Positions 17,425 through 27,194 are shown, numbered from the stretch's first letter. The stretch: 64,000 nt of DNA from Natronosalvus caseinilyticus (GCF_017357105.1 NZ_CP100395.1:124001-188000); one strand, 5' to 3'. Program-made: numbers and translations. Notes: generated by a model from the sequence alone, not told the origin.

Positions 17425-19658
17425 TGGGGCGATTCGACCGCTTCCGCTCGTGGCTTCCTGTGGGGAGTAGCGAACCCAGCATCGATGATATCGACGACGA
17501 GACGTTTGACCGCGCTGCGGAGGTCCTCGAGGCGAACGGCGACGACCTCACGAAGGAGAATATCCGCAAGCAGGCCAGGTACTTGCTCGAAGTCGAGGAC
17601 GTCGACGACGGCGAGCTCCGGCTTGGCGTCATTCAGGACGAAACCGAACAGTCGCTGGCCGACCGTGACGTCATCGCTCCGCGTCAACTCCAGGAGGTTT
17701 CGAACCTCTTCGAGTCGGGCTACATGGTTCGCAACGACCAGTTCGTCCGCACCCTGACCATCCACGGCTATCCCGAGCGAGTTCCACTGGGATGGCTTGA
17801 GGATCTGTACACGACGAACGACCACGTCCGCGTCACCCAGCATATCAGGCCCCGCGATACGGGATCGGTTCTCCGCAAGCTCCAGAAACGCCTCACCCAG
17901 TTGCGAGCCCGACTGCACAAGAAATACGAGAAGAATCAGACCAACACTCACGAAGCCGAGGCTGACCGCGACATGGTCAAAGAGCTCATCTGGGACATTA
18001 TCCTCGGTGAGACGAAACTCTTCGACTTCGCGATCTACATCGAGGTCATTGCGGACACCAAGCAAGAACTCGATGATGCGACCGAACGCGTCATCGAAAC
18101 GGTGGGTGCCGCAAATGCCAAAGCCGTCACGCTGGAGAAACGCCAGATCGAATCTCAGGACGCGCTGGCCCCACTGGGCGACGATCCGATTAAGGCGACC
18201 CAGCTCATGCAGGAGACGGCCGTCGGGACAATGTTCCCATTTATTGAGCCCGCTGTAGCTGACCCGGAGGGTGTCTTCTATGGCTTCGACGGGACCAACA
18301 CGCCCGTTCTGTTGGATCGGTATCGGCTCTCGTCGTATTCGAAAGCGATTGCGGGGAAGATGGGATCGGGGAAGACGTTCGCGGAGAAGCACGAGATGTA
18401 CCATCGCCTGATGATGGATCCCGAGATCGAAATGCTCGTCCTCGATCCGCTCGGGGACTTCGTCGACTTCGCGAACGACCTCGGTGGACAGGTCATCCGC
18501 TTCGGCGGGCAGAACACGGTCAATCCCCTCGAAATCCGGCGCGGCATCGACGACGTCGCGGACGACCCGTTCAAGAAGAAGTTCCGGTCGGTGATGGAGC
18601 TGTTCCGCACCCACTTTTCGGCAGTCGCCGACCAGTCGCTGAGCAAGGAACAGGAGGGCATCCTTCGCCGGGCTGTTCGGCTTGCCTATCTCAAATACGG
18701 AATTACCCCCAACCCGGCGACCCACGAGAATACGAGTCCGACGATACAGGACGTCCTCGAGATCCTGCACGCACTCACGGATGGCGACCAGCCGTCGGAG
18801 TTCCTCGAACTGCACGAGGATGCGGACGAGGAGCGCGTTTGGCCGGAGATCGAACAGCTCGAGACGCGGTTCAGAGAAGCCGACGAGAAATACGCCTACC
18901 AGCTCCTCCTCGGCCTTGAGGCGTTCCAGCACGGTGGCGAGAACGACAACCTGAACGGTCGCACGAACGTCGAACTCGACAATCGGCTGGTCGTCATCGA
19001 CATGTCGATGTTCGCCGACACCGGGCAGGCGCCGCTGTTCATGCATGTGATGTTCGACTGGATCTATCAACGCGCCCAGAGCAGCGACCGACGAACGCAG
19101 GTCACCATTGACGAAGCCCACTACCTGCTACGGCGGGCGGCGACGACGGACATGATCGACCTGTTCATCCGCCACAGTCGCCACTTCAACACGGCGATCA
19201 CACTCATCTCACAGACGGTCGACGAGTTTATCGCGAAGTCCGATAAGAAGTCCGAGGAAGCTGTCGAGAAGGCCCGGAATGTCTACAACCTCTGTGATAT
19301 CAAGCAGATCTTCCACCACGAGTCGGTAAGTAACGCCATGATCGACTTCCACGGCCTCACGCCCTCCGAACAGAACTTCATCGCAACCGCCCAGACTGGC
19401 GAAGATGGCGGCTACTCGGAGTGTTTACTCGCCGTCAACGACTGGACGAAGTCGCTCGCTCTCCACGTGAACGACTACGAGATTCACGTGCTGGACGACG
19501 ACCTCGATCCGTGGAAGTATCTCGTCGATCAGCGGTACATCGACGCCGGCGATGTCGAGTATCTCGCCCAGGAAGGGCGTGTCGACGACTACGAGATACC
19601 GGACTCGCTGCTCGAGGAGGCCGGTGTCCCGACCGCACCACAAGAGGCCGATGACTGA
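17424..19658 (+). CDS. VirB4-type secretion ATPase
   Basis: A 744-residue protein with an N-terminal domain of about 280 residues, including the strand-rich QFVRTLTIHGYPERVPLGWL and a long coiled helix. The HerA/FtsK-type ATPase core has Walker A GKMGSGKT (Lys317), VLDPLGDFVDF, and Walker B QVTIDEAHYLL (about residues 559-569), followed by the sensor region RHSRHFNTAITLISQT. VirB4 ATPases power pilus assembly and DNA transfer at the cytoplasmic face. The gene overlaps both the preceding VirB4-N-like gene and the following coupling-protein gene. That arrangement is the core signature identifying this region as a conjugation or type IV secretion locus. Confidence 0.9.
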   Translation: MGRFDRFRSWLPVGSSEPSIDDIDDETFDRAAEVLEANGDDLTKENIRKQARYLLEVEDVDDGELRLGVIQDETEQSLADRDVIAPRQLQEVSNLFESGYMVRNDQFVRTLTIHGYPERVPLGWLEDLYTTNDHVRVTQHIRPRDTGSVLRKLQKRLTQLRARLHKKYEKNQTNTHEAEADRDMVKELIWDIILGETKLFDFAIYIEVIADTKQELDDATERVIETVGAANAKAVTLEKRQIESQDALAPLGDDPIKATQLMQETAVGTMFPFIEPAVADPEGVFYGFDGTNTPVLLDRYRLSSYSKAIAGKMGSGKTFAEKHEMYHRLMMDPEIEMLVLDPLGDFVDFANDLGGQVIRFGGQNTVNPLEIRRGIDDVADDPFKKKFRSVMELFRTHFSAVADQSLSKEQEGILRRAVRLAYLKYGITPNPATHENTSPTIQDVLEILHALTDGDQPSEFLELHEDADEERVWPEIEQLETRFREADEKYAYQLLLGLEAFQHGGENDNLNGRTNVELDNRLVVIDMSMFADTGQAPLFMHVMFDWIYQRAQSSDRRTQVTIDEAHYLLRRAATTDMIDLFIRHSRHFNTAITLISQTVDEFIAKSDKKSEEAVEKARNVYNLCDIKQIFHHESVSNAMIDFHGLTPSEQNFIATAQTGEDGGYSECLLAVNDWTKSLALHVNDYEIHVLDDDLDPWKYLVDQRYIDAGDVEYLAQEGRVDDYEIPDSLLEEAGVPTAPQEADD

Positions 19659-22600
19659 GAAACGTCGCTATATTCGTATTGAGCCGTCGCGGGAACGCGT
19701 CGACCCATCTGATATCGTCTCTCGGCTGGCAGGCTTGCGAAAACTCCGTACGGGATGGAAAATCAAATACGACCCCCGGAAGAGTCCACCGGCGTTCGAA
19801 TTTCTGGTGCTCACGCAGGGGAGCGACGCGCCGGTCCGGTTCTATCTCGGCGTCGAAGACGAGGAACTGCTCCCCACGCTCGAGTCCGAGCTGCAGACTG
19901 CGTATCCAGCGAGCTACGATATCTACGAGGAAGCCGTCGATCTCCAAACCGAACTCGCCAGCTACGGGAGTGGCGGTGCTGAGAACGACCTGGACGAGAG
20001 TGCTGAGGGAGGCGAGACGGCTATCGGCGATGGGGGCGACGTCTCACTCTCCGATCGGACACCAATTGCTGCCCGCTGGAGCGGCGTCGGTGAGCGAAGC
20101 CGCGACTGGATGACGCCGATCAAGCAGTACTCGCACGTCCAGGAGGAGGCCACTCGCTCGGGCAATCCAGCACGGGCACCACTTGCGGCGGCCGTCGAAC
20201 GGCTCACGGAGGCCACGGCACCTACTGCGTTACAAGTCTTGTTTACTCGGTATAGCAGTTGGCAGCGAGCGGCTGAAGCCCGGAAAAAGCAGATCGAGAC
20301 CAAACACGATGGTGCCCTCCAGTCTGCGCGAACCAGTCTCGCCGATATGGTCTACGGCGCCGATCAGGAGCGCATTCGCGATCGCCGACGTGGTCGTGAC
20401 CCACCACACGTCGGCGAGAGTACCCGGCAGACGTCGAGTGCAGCCAGTGGGGAGGTCGCATCCAGACAGGCGCTCATCGACCAGAAAGGCCCCTCACAAA
20501 CATTTCTCGTAAACCTCCGCGCTGTTTCCGTCCTTCCTGAGGACCCGGGGGAAGCAACGAGGGCGCAGGCGGCAAACAACATTGAAACCCTCGCGAACGC
20601 GTTCAACCACCTCGACGGCTACTTCTACCACCTTGACGGCAGCCCCGTCTCGAAGAGCCTGACGAACATTCGGGACCCGGCTCAGAAGGAGTTGAGTCGA
20701 CTGCTGAACCGATCGTTCAACCAGTCCTGGATGGGGAATCGTCGGCCACAGCTCGTGTTGAACGCGGATGAACTCGCGAATTTTGTGGCCGTCCCGAGTG
20801 GCCAGACGCTGACCACTGAGGGCTCGCGTGGCGCCCGTGGGAAGGAACGACTCCGCCAGCCGCTTCCATTACCCGATCCGGATCGCCTCGAGGATTTCAC
20901 TGGTCCAGGTATGGCGGTCGGGAAGCCACTCCGAAATCGGAGCGAACCCCTGGACGAGCCAGTTCGGATTCCACCGGATCTCTTGACCACGAGCTACATT
21001 CGGGCAGCGTCGACGGGAAGTGGGAAGTCAACAGCCGTACAGGCCGAGATGCTCTCTCTTCACGAGCACGTCGACGGCCCCACCGTTCTCCTCGACGGAA
21101 AGGGTGACGGGATGGCCGAGAACTATCTCCACGCTCACTACGCGAAATACGGGCAGCTGACCGACGTCTACTACTTCAACGCGCCAGAGATGCTGCCGGC
21201 CGTCTCCTTTTTCGATATTCGCCCGGCGCTCGCGATGGGTCGAACTCGTGAGGACGCCGTTCAGGACAAGGTCGAGCACTTCCACGAGATTATGCGATTG
21301 ATTCTCGGCGAGGAACGCCACGAACAGGCGTACGTCGCTAATGAAATCCTCACGTTCCTCATCAAGGCGCTGTTCGATCAGGAATACGGCCAGAACGCGT
21401 TCAGCCTCGAGGACTTGATTCAGACGGTCTTCCGGATGAGCCGGGACAAAACAGTGCCCGAACTCTGCGACGCGAACGCGCATATTGAGCAGTCACTGAT
21501 CCAGAAGTGCCAGGTCGACGAGCGCCAGTTCCAGCAGACGATGGGTGCGGCAGCGAATCGCCTCGACAAACTCGTCGAGCACGAGCACCTCTACCAGATA
21601 TTCACTCACGTCCCTCGGTGGGATGCAGAGGCTGAGGCGTACGTCGGGAACGCGTTCGATTTCCGGGAGTTCCTCGACAAGGACGCCGTCATCCTGCTCG
21701 ATCTGGGTGAGTTCCGCGCCGAATCCCAGCATGCCCTGACGATGATCCTGTTGAGCAATCTCTGGGACGCCGTGCAAGGTCGCCGTGGTGGTGGGCGATC
21801 GTTGAATGGCGATGGTCGTCAACGCGGAGGTGTCGACGATACGATTGTGAACATGATCATCGAGGAGGCCGCAGCGATCGCGACGTCCTCGCTGGTCTAC
21901 GAGCAGTTCATTCCCCAAGGACGGGCCTTCGGTGTGAGTCTCGGTCTAATCCTCCAGTACCCTGAGCAAGTGGCGCAGTACAGCACATCCGATCGAGCGT
22001 ACACAGAGATTCTGAACAACGTCAAGACGAAGCTCATCGGGAATATCGCCACCGACGCGAAACTCGCGGAGTCGATGGCTCACGAGAATTTGAGTCCGTC
22101 CGAGTTTCGCAATCGCGTGAGTCGTCTGCCAGCCGGTGAGTGGATCGGTCAGTTACCGAGCCCCCGCTTTGGGCAAACGGGCCCGGCGCCGTTCTCGCTC
22201 GCGTCACTGCCGATTCCCGACGGCCACCCCGAGAGCGATGCGCCATTGTCGGCCGACGACCGACATCTCTTCGAGGAACAGCAAATTCCCCAGGTGATGC
22301 GGCGAACCCAAGAGGAGTGTAGTCTTCCAGGCCGGATAAGTCAGTTTGCCCGCGAGGAGGTTCGGGATACGTTAGACGAGGTAGGCGATGACGTCGACGG
22401 AGAGCCTGCGATGGCGAGCGGAAGTACAGCCGCCGCTGAAGCGGCTGCCGGTGGTAACCCATTGGAGACCACCTTCTTCGGTGCAAGTAGCACGAGCGAC
22501 GACACAAGCGCGTCTGCGGACCGCGAGACAACGACCGCAACGAACGAGGGCCAAACGCCATCAAATGAGGAGCGCACCATCGGTAGTGCGCCCATGTTCG

Positions 22601-23841
22601 GCGCAGTTGCCGACGAGTCACAGGATGTCGAGGCAGGCCCACAGTCTTCGACTCCAGAGCCGGCAGGTATGGCAACTCGAGAAAAACGGAACGGCAATAC
22701 AGCGGATACGTCGGAGACGACGGAAGCATCGGGTGGGGCGTCATTGCCCGAACACGTCCACCATGACGTGGATGCCGATTGTTACGTCTGTGACCTCTGT
22801 GGAGCCGAGTATACCTCGTCCGAGGACCGGAAGGTCAGTGCGTGCTGTCAGTTTGCGTCAAAAGACGACGTCTTCGTCGCAGCTCGCCGAGCGCGGTCCA
22901 CCGCCGAGAGCTCCAGCGAACTGTTCACGCGACTCGGGAAAATCACCGAACACGCCGAGGCGTACGGTATCGAGGTGACGATCCAGGACTTCGCGTCGTT
23001 GGATGCGTCCGCTGCCGAGGCTGCCACAGCTCCCACCAGCGGGACAGAAGCATCATCTGAACCAGAGCAGGACCCGACCCCCGACAGCTCACCCTCGACT
23101 CGGTTTCAAGAGGCGACAGCGACCATTCCGGATGAGACGCTCCGCGAAGAAGGTGTCACACGTGATGAGGCGGCATTCCTCGGTCTCGTGCTGGATGCGA
23201 TGAACCACCAGCTCGAGGAGTATTCGCTCACGGAGAGTATGACTGTGCTCGAAGAGCCCTTCTCCAATCTTGACGTCGAGACGCTCATACAGAAAGGGTT
23301 CCTCGAAGAACACCGCTCGTTCCGCCAGAAGTACTACACTGTGTTACCGGCTGGCCGTGAGTTTCTGGATCGCTCGCTTGAGGCCAATCCGGGCGTCGGC
23401 GATCTCGGTGAGAAAACCCCACACAAAGCTGGCGTCGTCTTCCTTGAAGCCTGGCTCACCCAACAGGACGACGTCGGTCGAACGGAGATCTACTATCAGC
23501 ATAGGGACGACACAGTCTTCGACGTCGCTGGCTTCGATACCACAGACAACCTCACCTGGGTTGGCGAAGTGGAAACGCCGAGCAATAATCCCGAGGCGCT
23601 GCTCGCAGACTACGAGAAGCTTGCGAACGTCGACGCGGCTGCTGTCTGGGCCTGTGAAGATAAGGCGTTCATTCTGGACGCGATCGAGATACTCACCGAC
23701 GCCGGGAAAGTCGATTTCTCGCTGAGTTCGACCCAGCGGCGGACGATTAGCTCACTTCGTGCAGCAATCGGCGAGTATGACGACCCAGGGATGATGGCCC
23801 TCCACACGTTCCGAAGTCTCGAAGCGGAGGTGTCGGAGTAA
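19651..23841 (+). CDS. VirD4/TraD-like coupling ATPase with zinc cluster and possible nuclease tail
   Basis: A 1396-residue protein from ATG 19,651, overlapping the VirB4 stop by 8 bp. An N-terminal region of about 420 residues contains LVLTQGSDAPVRFYLGVEDE. The motor domain has Walker A ASTGSGKST (Lys459), a conserved LLDGKGDG, then ILLDLGEF and IIEEAAAIATSS (about residue 735), as in VirD4/TraG/TraD DNA pumps. A low-complexity linker is followed by a Cys cluster (C1044, C1047, C1050, then CC). A winged-helix-like segment follows, and finally a C-terminal domain with Asp1291...Glu1306-Val-Glu1308, reminiscent of PD-(D/E)xK nucleases. It is far longer than usual coupling proteins (600-700 residues). 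It may combine substrate recognition with pumping; the nuclease idea is tentative. Confidence 0.85.
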   Translation: MTEKRRYIRIEPSRERVDPSDIVSRLAGLRKLRTGWKIKYDPRKSPPAFEFLVLTQGSDAPVRFYLGVEDEELLPTLESELQTAYPASYDIYEEAVDLQTELASYGSGGAENDLDESAEGGETAIGDGGDVSLSDRTPIAARWSGVGERSRDWMTPIKQYSHVQEEATRSGNPARAPLAAAVERLTEATAPTALQVLFTRYSSWQRAAEARKKQIETKHDGALQSARTSLADMVYGADQERIRDRRRGRDPPHVGESTRQTSSAASGEVASRQALIDQKGPSQTFLVNLRAVSVLPEDPGEATRAQAANNIETLANAFNHLDGYFYHLDGSPVSKSLTNIRDPAQKELSRLLNRSFNQSWMGNRRPQLVLNADELANFVAVPSGQTLTTEGSRGARGKERLRQPLPLPDPDRLEDFTGPGMAVGKPLRNRSEPLDEPVRIPPDLLTTSYIRAASTGSGKSTAVQAEMLSLHEHVDGPTVLLDGKGDGMAENYLHAHYAKYGQLTDVYYFNAPEMLPAVSFFDIRPALAMGRTREDAVQDKVEHFHEIMRLILGEERHEQAYVANEILTFLIKALFDQEYGQNAFSLEDLIQTVFRMSRDKTVPELCDANAHIEQSLIQKCQVDERQFQQTMGAAANRLDKLVEHEHLYQIFTHVPRWDAEAEAYVGNAFDFREFLDKDAVILLDLGEFRAESQHALTMILLSNLWDAVQGRRGGGRSLNGDGRQRGGVDDTIVNMIIEEAAAIATSSLVYEQFIPQGRAFGVSLGLILQYPEQVAQYSTSDRAYTEILNNVKTKLIGNIATDAKLAESMAHENLSPSEFRNRVSRLPAGEWIGQLPSPRFGQTGPAPFSLASLPIPDGHPESDAPLSADDRHLFEEQQIPQVMRRTQEECSLPGRISQFAREEVRDTLDEVGDDVDGEPAMASGSTAAAEAAAGGNPLETTFFGASSTSDDTSASADRETTTATNEGQTPSNEERTIGSAPMFGAVADESQDVEAGPQSSTPEPAGMATREKRNGNTADTSETTEASGGASLPEHVHHDVDADCYVCDLCGAEYTSSEDRKVSACCQFASKDDVFVAARRARSTAESSSELFTRLGKITEHAEAYGIEVTIQDFASLDASAAEAATAPTSGTEASSEPEQDPTPDSSPSTRFQEATATIPDETLREEGVTRDEAAFLGLVLDAMNHQLEEYSLTESMTVLEEPFSNLDVETLIQKGFLEEHRSFRQKYYTVLPAGREFLDRSLEANPGVGDLGEKTPHKAGVVFLEAWLTQQDDVGRTEIYYQHRDDTVFDVAGFDTTDNLTWVGEVETPSNNPEALLADYEKLANVDAAAVWACEDKAFILDAIEILTDAGKVDFSLSSTQRRTISSLRAAIGEYDDPGMMALHTFRSLEAEVSE

Positions 23842-23843
23842 CG

Positions 23844-24740
23844 ATGACCCTCTCTTGGCGAGAGACAACACGAGAGGAACTGCATACCTACTACACGGAG
23901 ACGTTTCCCGAGTACGTCGACGCACTGCCGTCATTCGTTACCGTCGATGGGCCAAAGCAGTACGCCATCGCGTTTCGTGAGGCATACCCAACTCGGAAAC
24001 AGAACGCTCCCAATCGGTCGTTCATCCGTCGTGATACGTGGCACACGAGCGGATCAGGCGACCGGGCAGTACAGCAGTTCGGCTCAATGGAGGACCTCAT
24101 CGAGTTCATCCAGTACCCCGCACAGCACGACCCTGCACAGGGAAGTGCCTACGCACTCGCCGATCCGGACCTCCTGGATCGTCCGGAGCCATGCCCCGAC
24201 GCGGTCTACTATGCGCTCGATCACTGGGAGCGACCGTGGGTGCTCGCAATCGATATCGACGCGAAAGACATCGCCGCACAGCGCGCTTCCCGTGAAACCA
24301 CCGCTGGTGAACCGACCGACGATGCCGAGACTGAGCCGCTTCGAACCGCCGGGATTCTCGACAGCCCGCCTGAGGGCTATCCCTACGCGTTCGACGATAT
24401 CGAGCAGGCCCTCGAGTACGGCTTTGTCGTCCAAGAGATCTTCGAGGACGACTTCGCAGCTGAGGAAACGATGGCCGTCTACTCGGGACAGGGCTGTCAC
24501 GTCTATCTGCTCGATACGGATCGCGAACACCACTACGACGAGCAATCCCGCGAGGTCATCAACGACCTGCTCCTCGACGAATATGAGATCCCCATTGATC
24601 CGGTGGTCACCGCCGACCGGCGTCGCGTGATGCGGTTGCCGTACTCACTACACGCTGATGTCTCGCGAATCGTTCAGCCCATCGACGACCCGGGATTCGA
24701 CTTCCGAACCGAGGCGACGCCCGACTTCCTTGACTCATGA
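23844..24740 (+). CDS. Archaeo-eukaryotic primase (PriS-like)
   Basis: A 298-residue protein starting 2 bp after the coupling-protein stop. It has the three core motifs of the AEP superfamily: a D-x-D strand (VLAIDIDAKD, about residues 133-142), a loop with GQGCHVYLLD (about 215-224), and a late strand DRRRVMRLPYSLHADVSRIV, where R-x-x-x-L-P-x-S-L-H is the signature of small primase subunits. AEP enzymes make RNA/DNA primers and can act as polymerases. The following gene overlaps by 4 bp and looks like a large-subunit partner. A dedicated primase suits post-transfer second-strand synthesis or replication of the element. Confidence 0.8.
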   Translation: MTLSWRETTREELHTYYTETFPEYVDALPSFVTVDGPKQYAIAFREAYPTRKQNAPNRSFIRRDTWHTSGSGDRAVQQFGSMEDLIEFIQYPAQHDPAQGSAYALADPDLLDRPEPCPDAVYYALDHWERPWVLAIDIDAKDIAAQRASRETTAGEPTDDAETEPLRTAGILDSPPEGYPYAFDDIEQALEYGFVVQEIFEDDFAAEETMAVYSGQGCHVYLLDTDREHHYDEQSREVINDLLLDEYEIPIDPVVTADRRRVMRLPYSLHADVSRIVQPIDDPGFDFRTEATPDFLDS

Positions 24741-26242
24741 GCCGAGACACACCCACAGACGACGAGTACACGGCGTATCGAATCGCGGCACTCCCCCGGG
24801 AGGAAGGCGAGTTCCAACTCACACAGCTATTCGAGCGTGGGTATCAGCGGTGGACGGTCGATGGCGAGCAGCAGACGGAGAAGATGCTTGCAGATATCGA
24901 GCGGTTCACCACCGAAGCGTTCGCGCCGAGCACGCGAAAGGAAGCCGCCGAACGCCCCTATGTTGATGATCCAGGCACGCTGGCTGTCCTTACGACGCTC
25001 GGAGCTATCTGTATCATGGATCATCCGAAACTCGAGGATACACCACCCCGTCATCTCGCTCTCCTCGGTGATCTTCGCGAACTCTACGTCAACAATATCG
25101 GGTCGCTCGTTCGCGAGTACGAGGACTGGTCGCTCCACCAGGAGATCGCCGAAACGCTCTACGCGAAAGCGCCCGGCGAGGACGGTGTCCACCCAGGACG
25201 TGTCTGTACGGACATCACGACTCGTCCCGAGTTTGGCGAGGGGTACTGTCTCGAAATCCCACTCGTCGCCGCCTCACGGAAATGTCTGGCACGTACGAAT
25301 AGCGACGAGGGGAAGCAGGGCGAAATCCAGGCCCATGTCGCGGACAATAATCTATACGTTCCCGTCTCGGATTTCATGGCAAAGTACCGTGAGTACGCAG
25401 AGGACGCGTTCGGACGTCTGCTCGCGGTTCAAGAAGAGGTGTTGACGGCGGAACAGCGGAGCTGGCTCATCGCGAACGAATCCGCGATTACGGAGCGCAT
25501 TGACCGCTTTTTCCAGGCCGGACAGACCCACCGCGTGTGGGAGAATTGGAGTCGGCAGAAGCGTGATATCCGGACGATCATTAACGCCGTCAAAGCCACG
25601 GACGCCGACACTGCACAGCTTGATGAGCCTCAGACAGCCCGAGATTTATACGAGGCGCTGGAGGCGTACGAGCCTAACCGGACGTGGGAACAGCGTGCCT
25701 GTGACTCCTTTTTAACGCCACGGAGTCTGGGGAACACCCTGACTGCGATGCAGAATCACGAGAGTGTCTCTGTCGAACACAAGTGGGAGAATCGCTATAC
25801 ACTCACCGAGTACAGCGATGGGGCACGCCCTATACACGTCGACACTCTCGAGAATCTGTTCGAACTGCCCTGTATGGCGGCAATGGACGACCGCCTCCAG
25901 GAGAAGAAGCCCGTCCGAAAGGATCTGTTCAATCTGGTACGCATGGCATGGTGGCTTCCCCAGTATCGAGACACAAGTAAAGACGAATTCATCAGCGACG
26001 TGAAAGACCTGTTCTCGCGGTGGCCCTGGTATGACGAGGAGGTGACCCAGTACCAGATTCGCTACGAGCTCGACAACGACATCGGCGGTGAAATCCCCCT
26101 CCCAATGAATTGTGCGAATGATGATATTCAGCGGTACTGCATCGGGCGCGACCAGTGCCCCTACTCGATATATGGGAGCCTTCCGTTCCCAGAAGAGATG
26201 TACGAGCAGATCGACGCTCAGTCGAAACACTCGCCGCAGTAG
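24737..26242 (+). CDS. PriL-like primase partner with Fe-S-type cysteines
   Basis: A 501-residue protein whose ATG overlaps the PriS-like stop (ATGA). It is mainly helical. The C-terminus carries LPMNCANDDIQRYCIGRDQC (Cys459, Cys468, Cys474) followed by PYSIYGSLPF. An additional candidate ligand Cys lies upstream in ELPCMAAM. Archaeal and eukaryotic PriL subunits bind a [4Fe-4S] cluster through four Cys of their C-terminal domain, and the pairing with a PriS-like gene supports that reading. N-terminal residues 1-130 contain LTTLGAICIMDHPKL, with no known motif. It is the last gene of the conjugation-like operon. Confidence 0.65.
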   Translation: MSRDTPTDDEYTAYRIAALPREEGEFQLTQLFERGYQRWTVDGEQQTEKMLADIERFTTEAFAPSTRKEAAERPYVDDPGTLAVLTTLGAICIMDHPKLEDTPPRHLALLGDLRELYVNNIGSLVREYEDWSLHQEIAETLYAKAPGEDGVHPGRVCTDITTRPEFGEGYCLEIPLVAASRKCLARTNSDEGKQGEIQAHVADNNLYVPVSDFMAKYREYAEDAFGRLLAVQEEVLTAEQRSWLIANESAITERIDRFFQAGQTHRVWENWSRQKRDIRTIINAVKATDADTAQLDEPQTARDLYEALEAYEPNRTWEQRACDSFLTPRSLGNTLTAMQNHESVSVEHKWENRYTLTEYSDGARPIHVDTLENLFELPCMAAMDDRLQEKKPVRKDLFNLVRMAWWLPQYRDTSKDEFISDVKDLFSRWPWYDEEVTQYQIRYELDNDIGGEIPLPMNCANDDIQRYCIGRDQCPYSIYGSLPFPEEMYEQIDAQSKHSPQ

Positions 26243-27065
26243 CCGGAGCGGAACCACCCTATCTATCACAATTCAAACTCACGCTACTACTAGCTAGTTT
26301 GCTACCCGGGTCACCCGTTTTGCAAACACGATTTAGACGTTCTATCCGGTGATAATAGCAACATGAGCCGTTCACTACCCTCCGTTTTCATATAGGATGA
26401 GTAATGATTTTCATATACGATTGGCACATGATTCGAACATCTGACCGCAACTCCACAATCTCCCGGCGAGAGCGTTGAATACGGTGCATATACCATTCCG
26501 TGGGTTCGAAGCCGTTTGCAAACACGATTTGAGGAGGAGAGAACAGCTCTAAGCACGTCTTCAGTATTCTACGCCCGCCATCACTCCACCTGCACTTCGA
26601 AAATCGTCCAAAGAAAAGGTGGGGTACAGGGGGTGGAATGGATGGTGTGTGCAAGGAGTACGAATCAACCAGGTGGCGGCGACTGAAATCACAGACCTAT
26701 CAGTAGTCGTATCTAAACTGAAGCGACGAGATGTGGAGCTGGACTGTAGGTGGTAGGGGAGGCGAGATCCAAAGAAGTGCAGAGGAAATGGCAGCCGGAC
26801 ACGAGCGACATACAGCCGACGTCTTTCCATTGAGATTTATACCACCATTCCGATAGGTGAGTTGTACGTGCTTGGTCTCTGCGCCATTCTGATCGGTGGT
26901 GGCCACAAACGTGAGTTGCGGTGATGACGGCTGGTGCTGGCACCAGGACTGCGTTCCCTCGTCGACTCTTATCAGCATTGTATCATGGCTTGTGGGTCTG
27001 CTGTGTTCTCTGAGAGTTTATCTCGACGACGAGATGTCTGTCACCCCCACGAGGGGTAGACGGAA
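26243..27065. other. Non-coding region after the conjugation-like operon
   Basis: About 820 bp without a convincing gene. It contains a direct repeat TTTGCAAACACGATTT (near 26,319-26,334 and 26,515-26,530) whose core GTTTGCAAAC is palindromic, and two copies of TTTTCATATA near 26,384 and 26,411. Position and structure would fit an oriT, replication or attachment region of the element. No homology supports a particular choice. Confidence 0.4.
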
Positions 27066-27106
27066 TTAACCAACATTGGGGTACACAGTCCCCGGTTGTT
27101 GGTTAA
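27066..27106. repeat. Inverted repeat TTAACCAACA...TGTTGGTTAA, site 1
   Basis: Perfect 10-bp arms at 27,066-27,075 and 27,097-27,106 enclose a second short complementarity (GGGG/CCCC) around TACACAG. It lies about 90 bp upstream of the HTH gene at 27,195. Related inverted repeats occur at 34,627 and 41,552. Confidence 0.7.
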
Positions 27107-27194
27107 CGTCTGTAGCGGTCGTGGCCTGAACACATCGGCACAGGAAACTATTCCCCGAAGGAAGAATTAAATCCTTCGCGCTGCAACTCCAAGT

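Noticed and set aside
16118-19000. Long Arg/Ser/Thr-rich frames and a 587-codon antisense frame across the VirB4 region
   Set aside because: They are other-frame shadows of the high-GC VirB4 and VirB4-N-like genes, whose own motifs are clear.
26490-26530. GGTTCGAAGCC as the T-loop of a tRNA gene or tRNA-fragment attachment site
   Set aside because: No matching acceptor, D or anticodon arms are found around it.
26311-26978. Several minus-strand frames of 75-92 codons after the primase genes
   Set aside because: They overlap each other, are not acidic, and cross the direct repeats; no support for coding.
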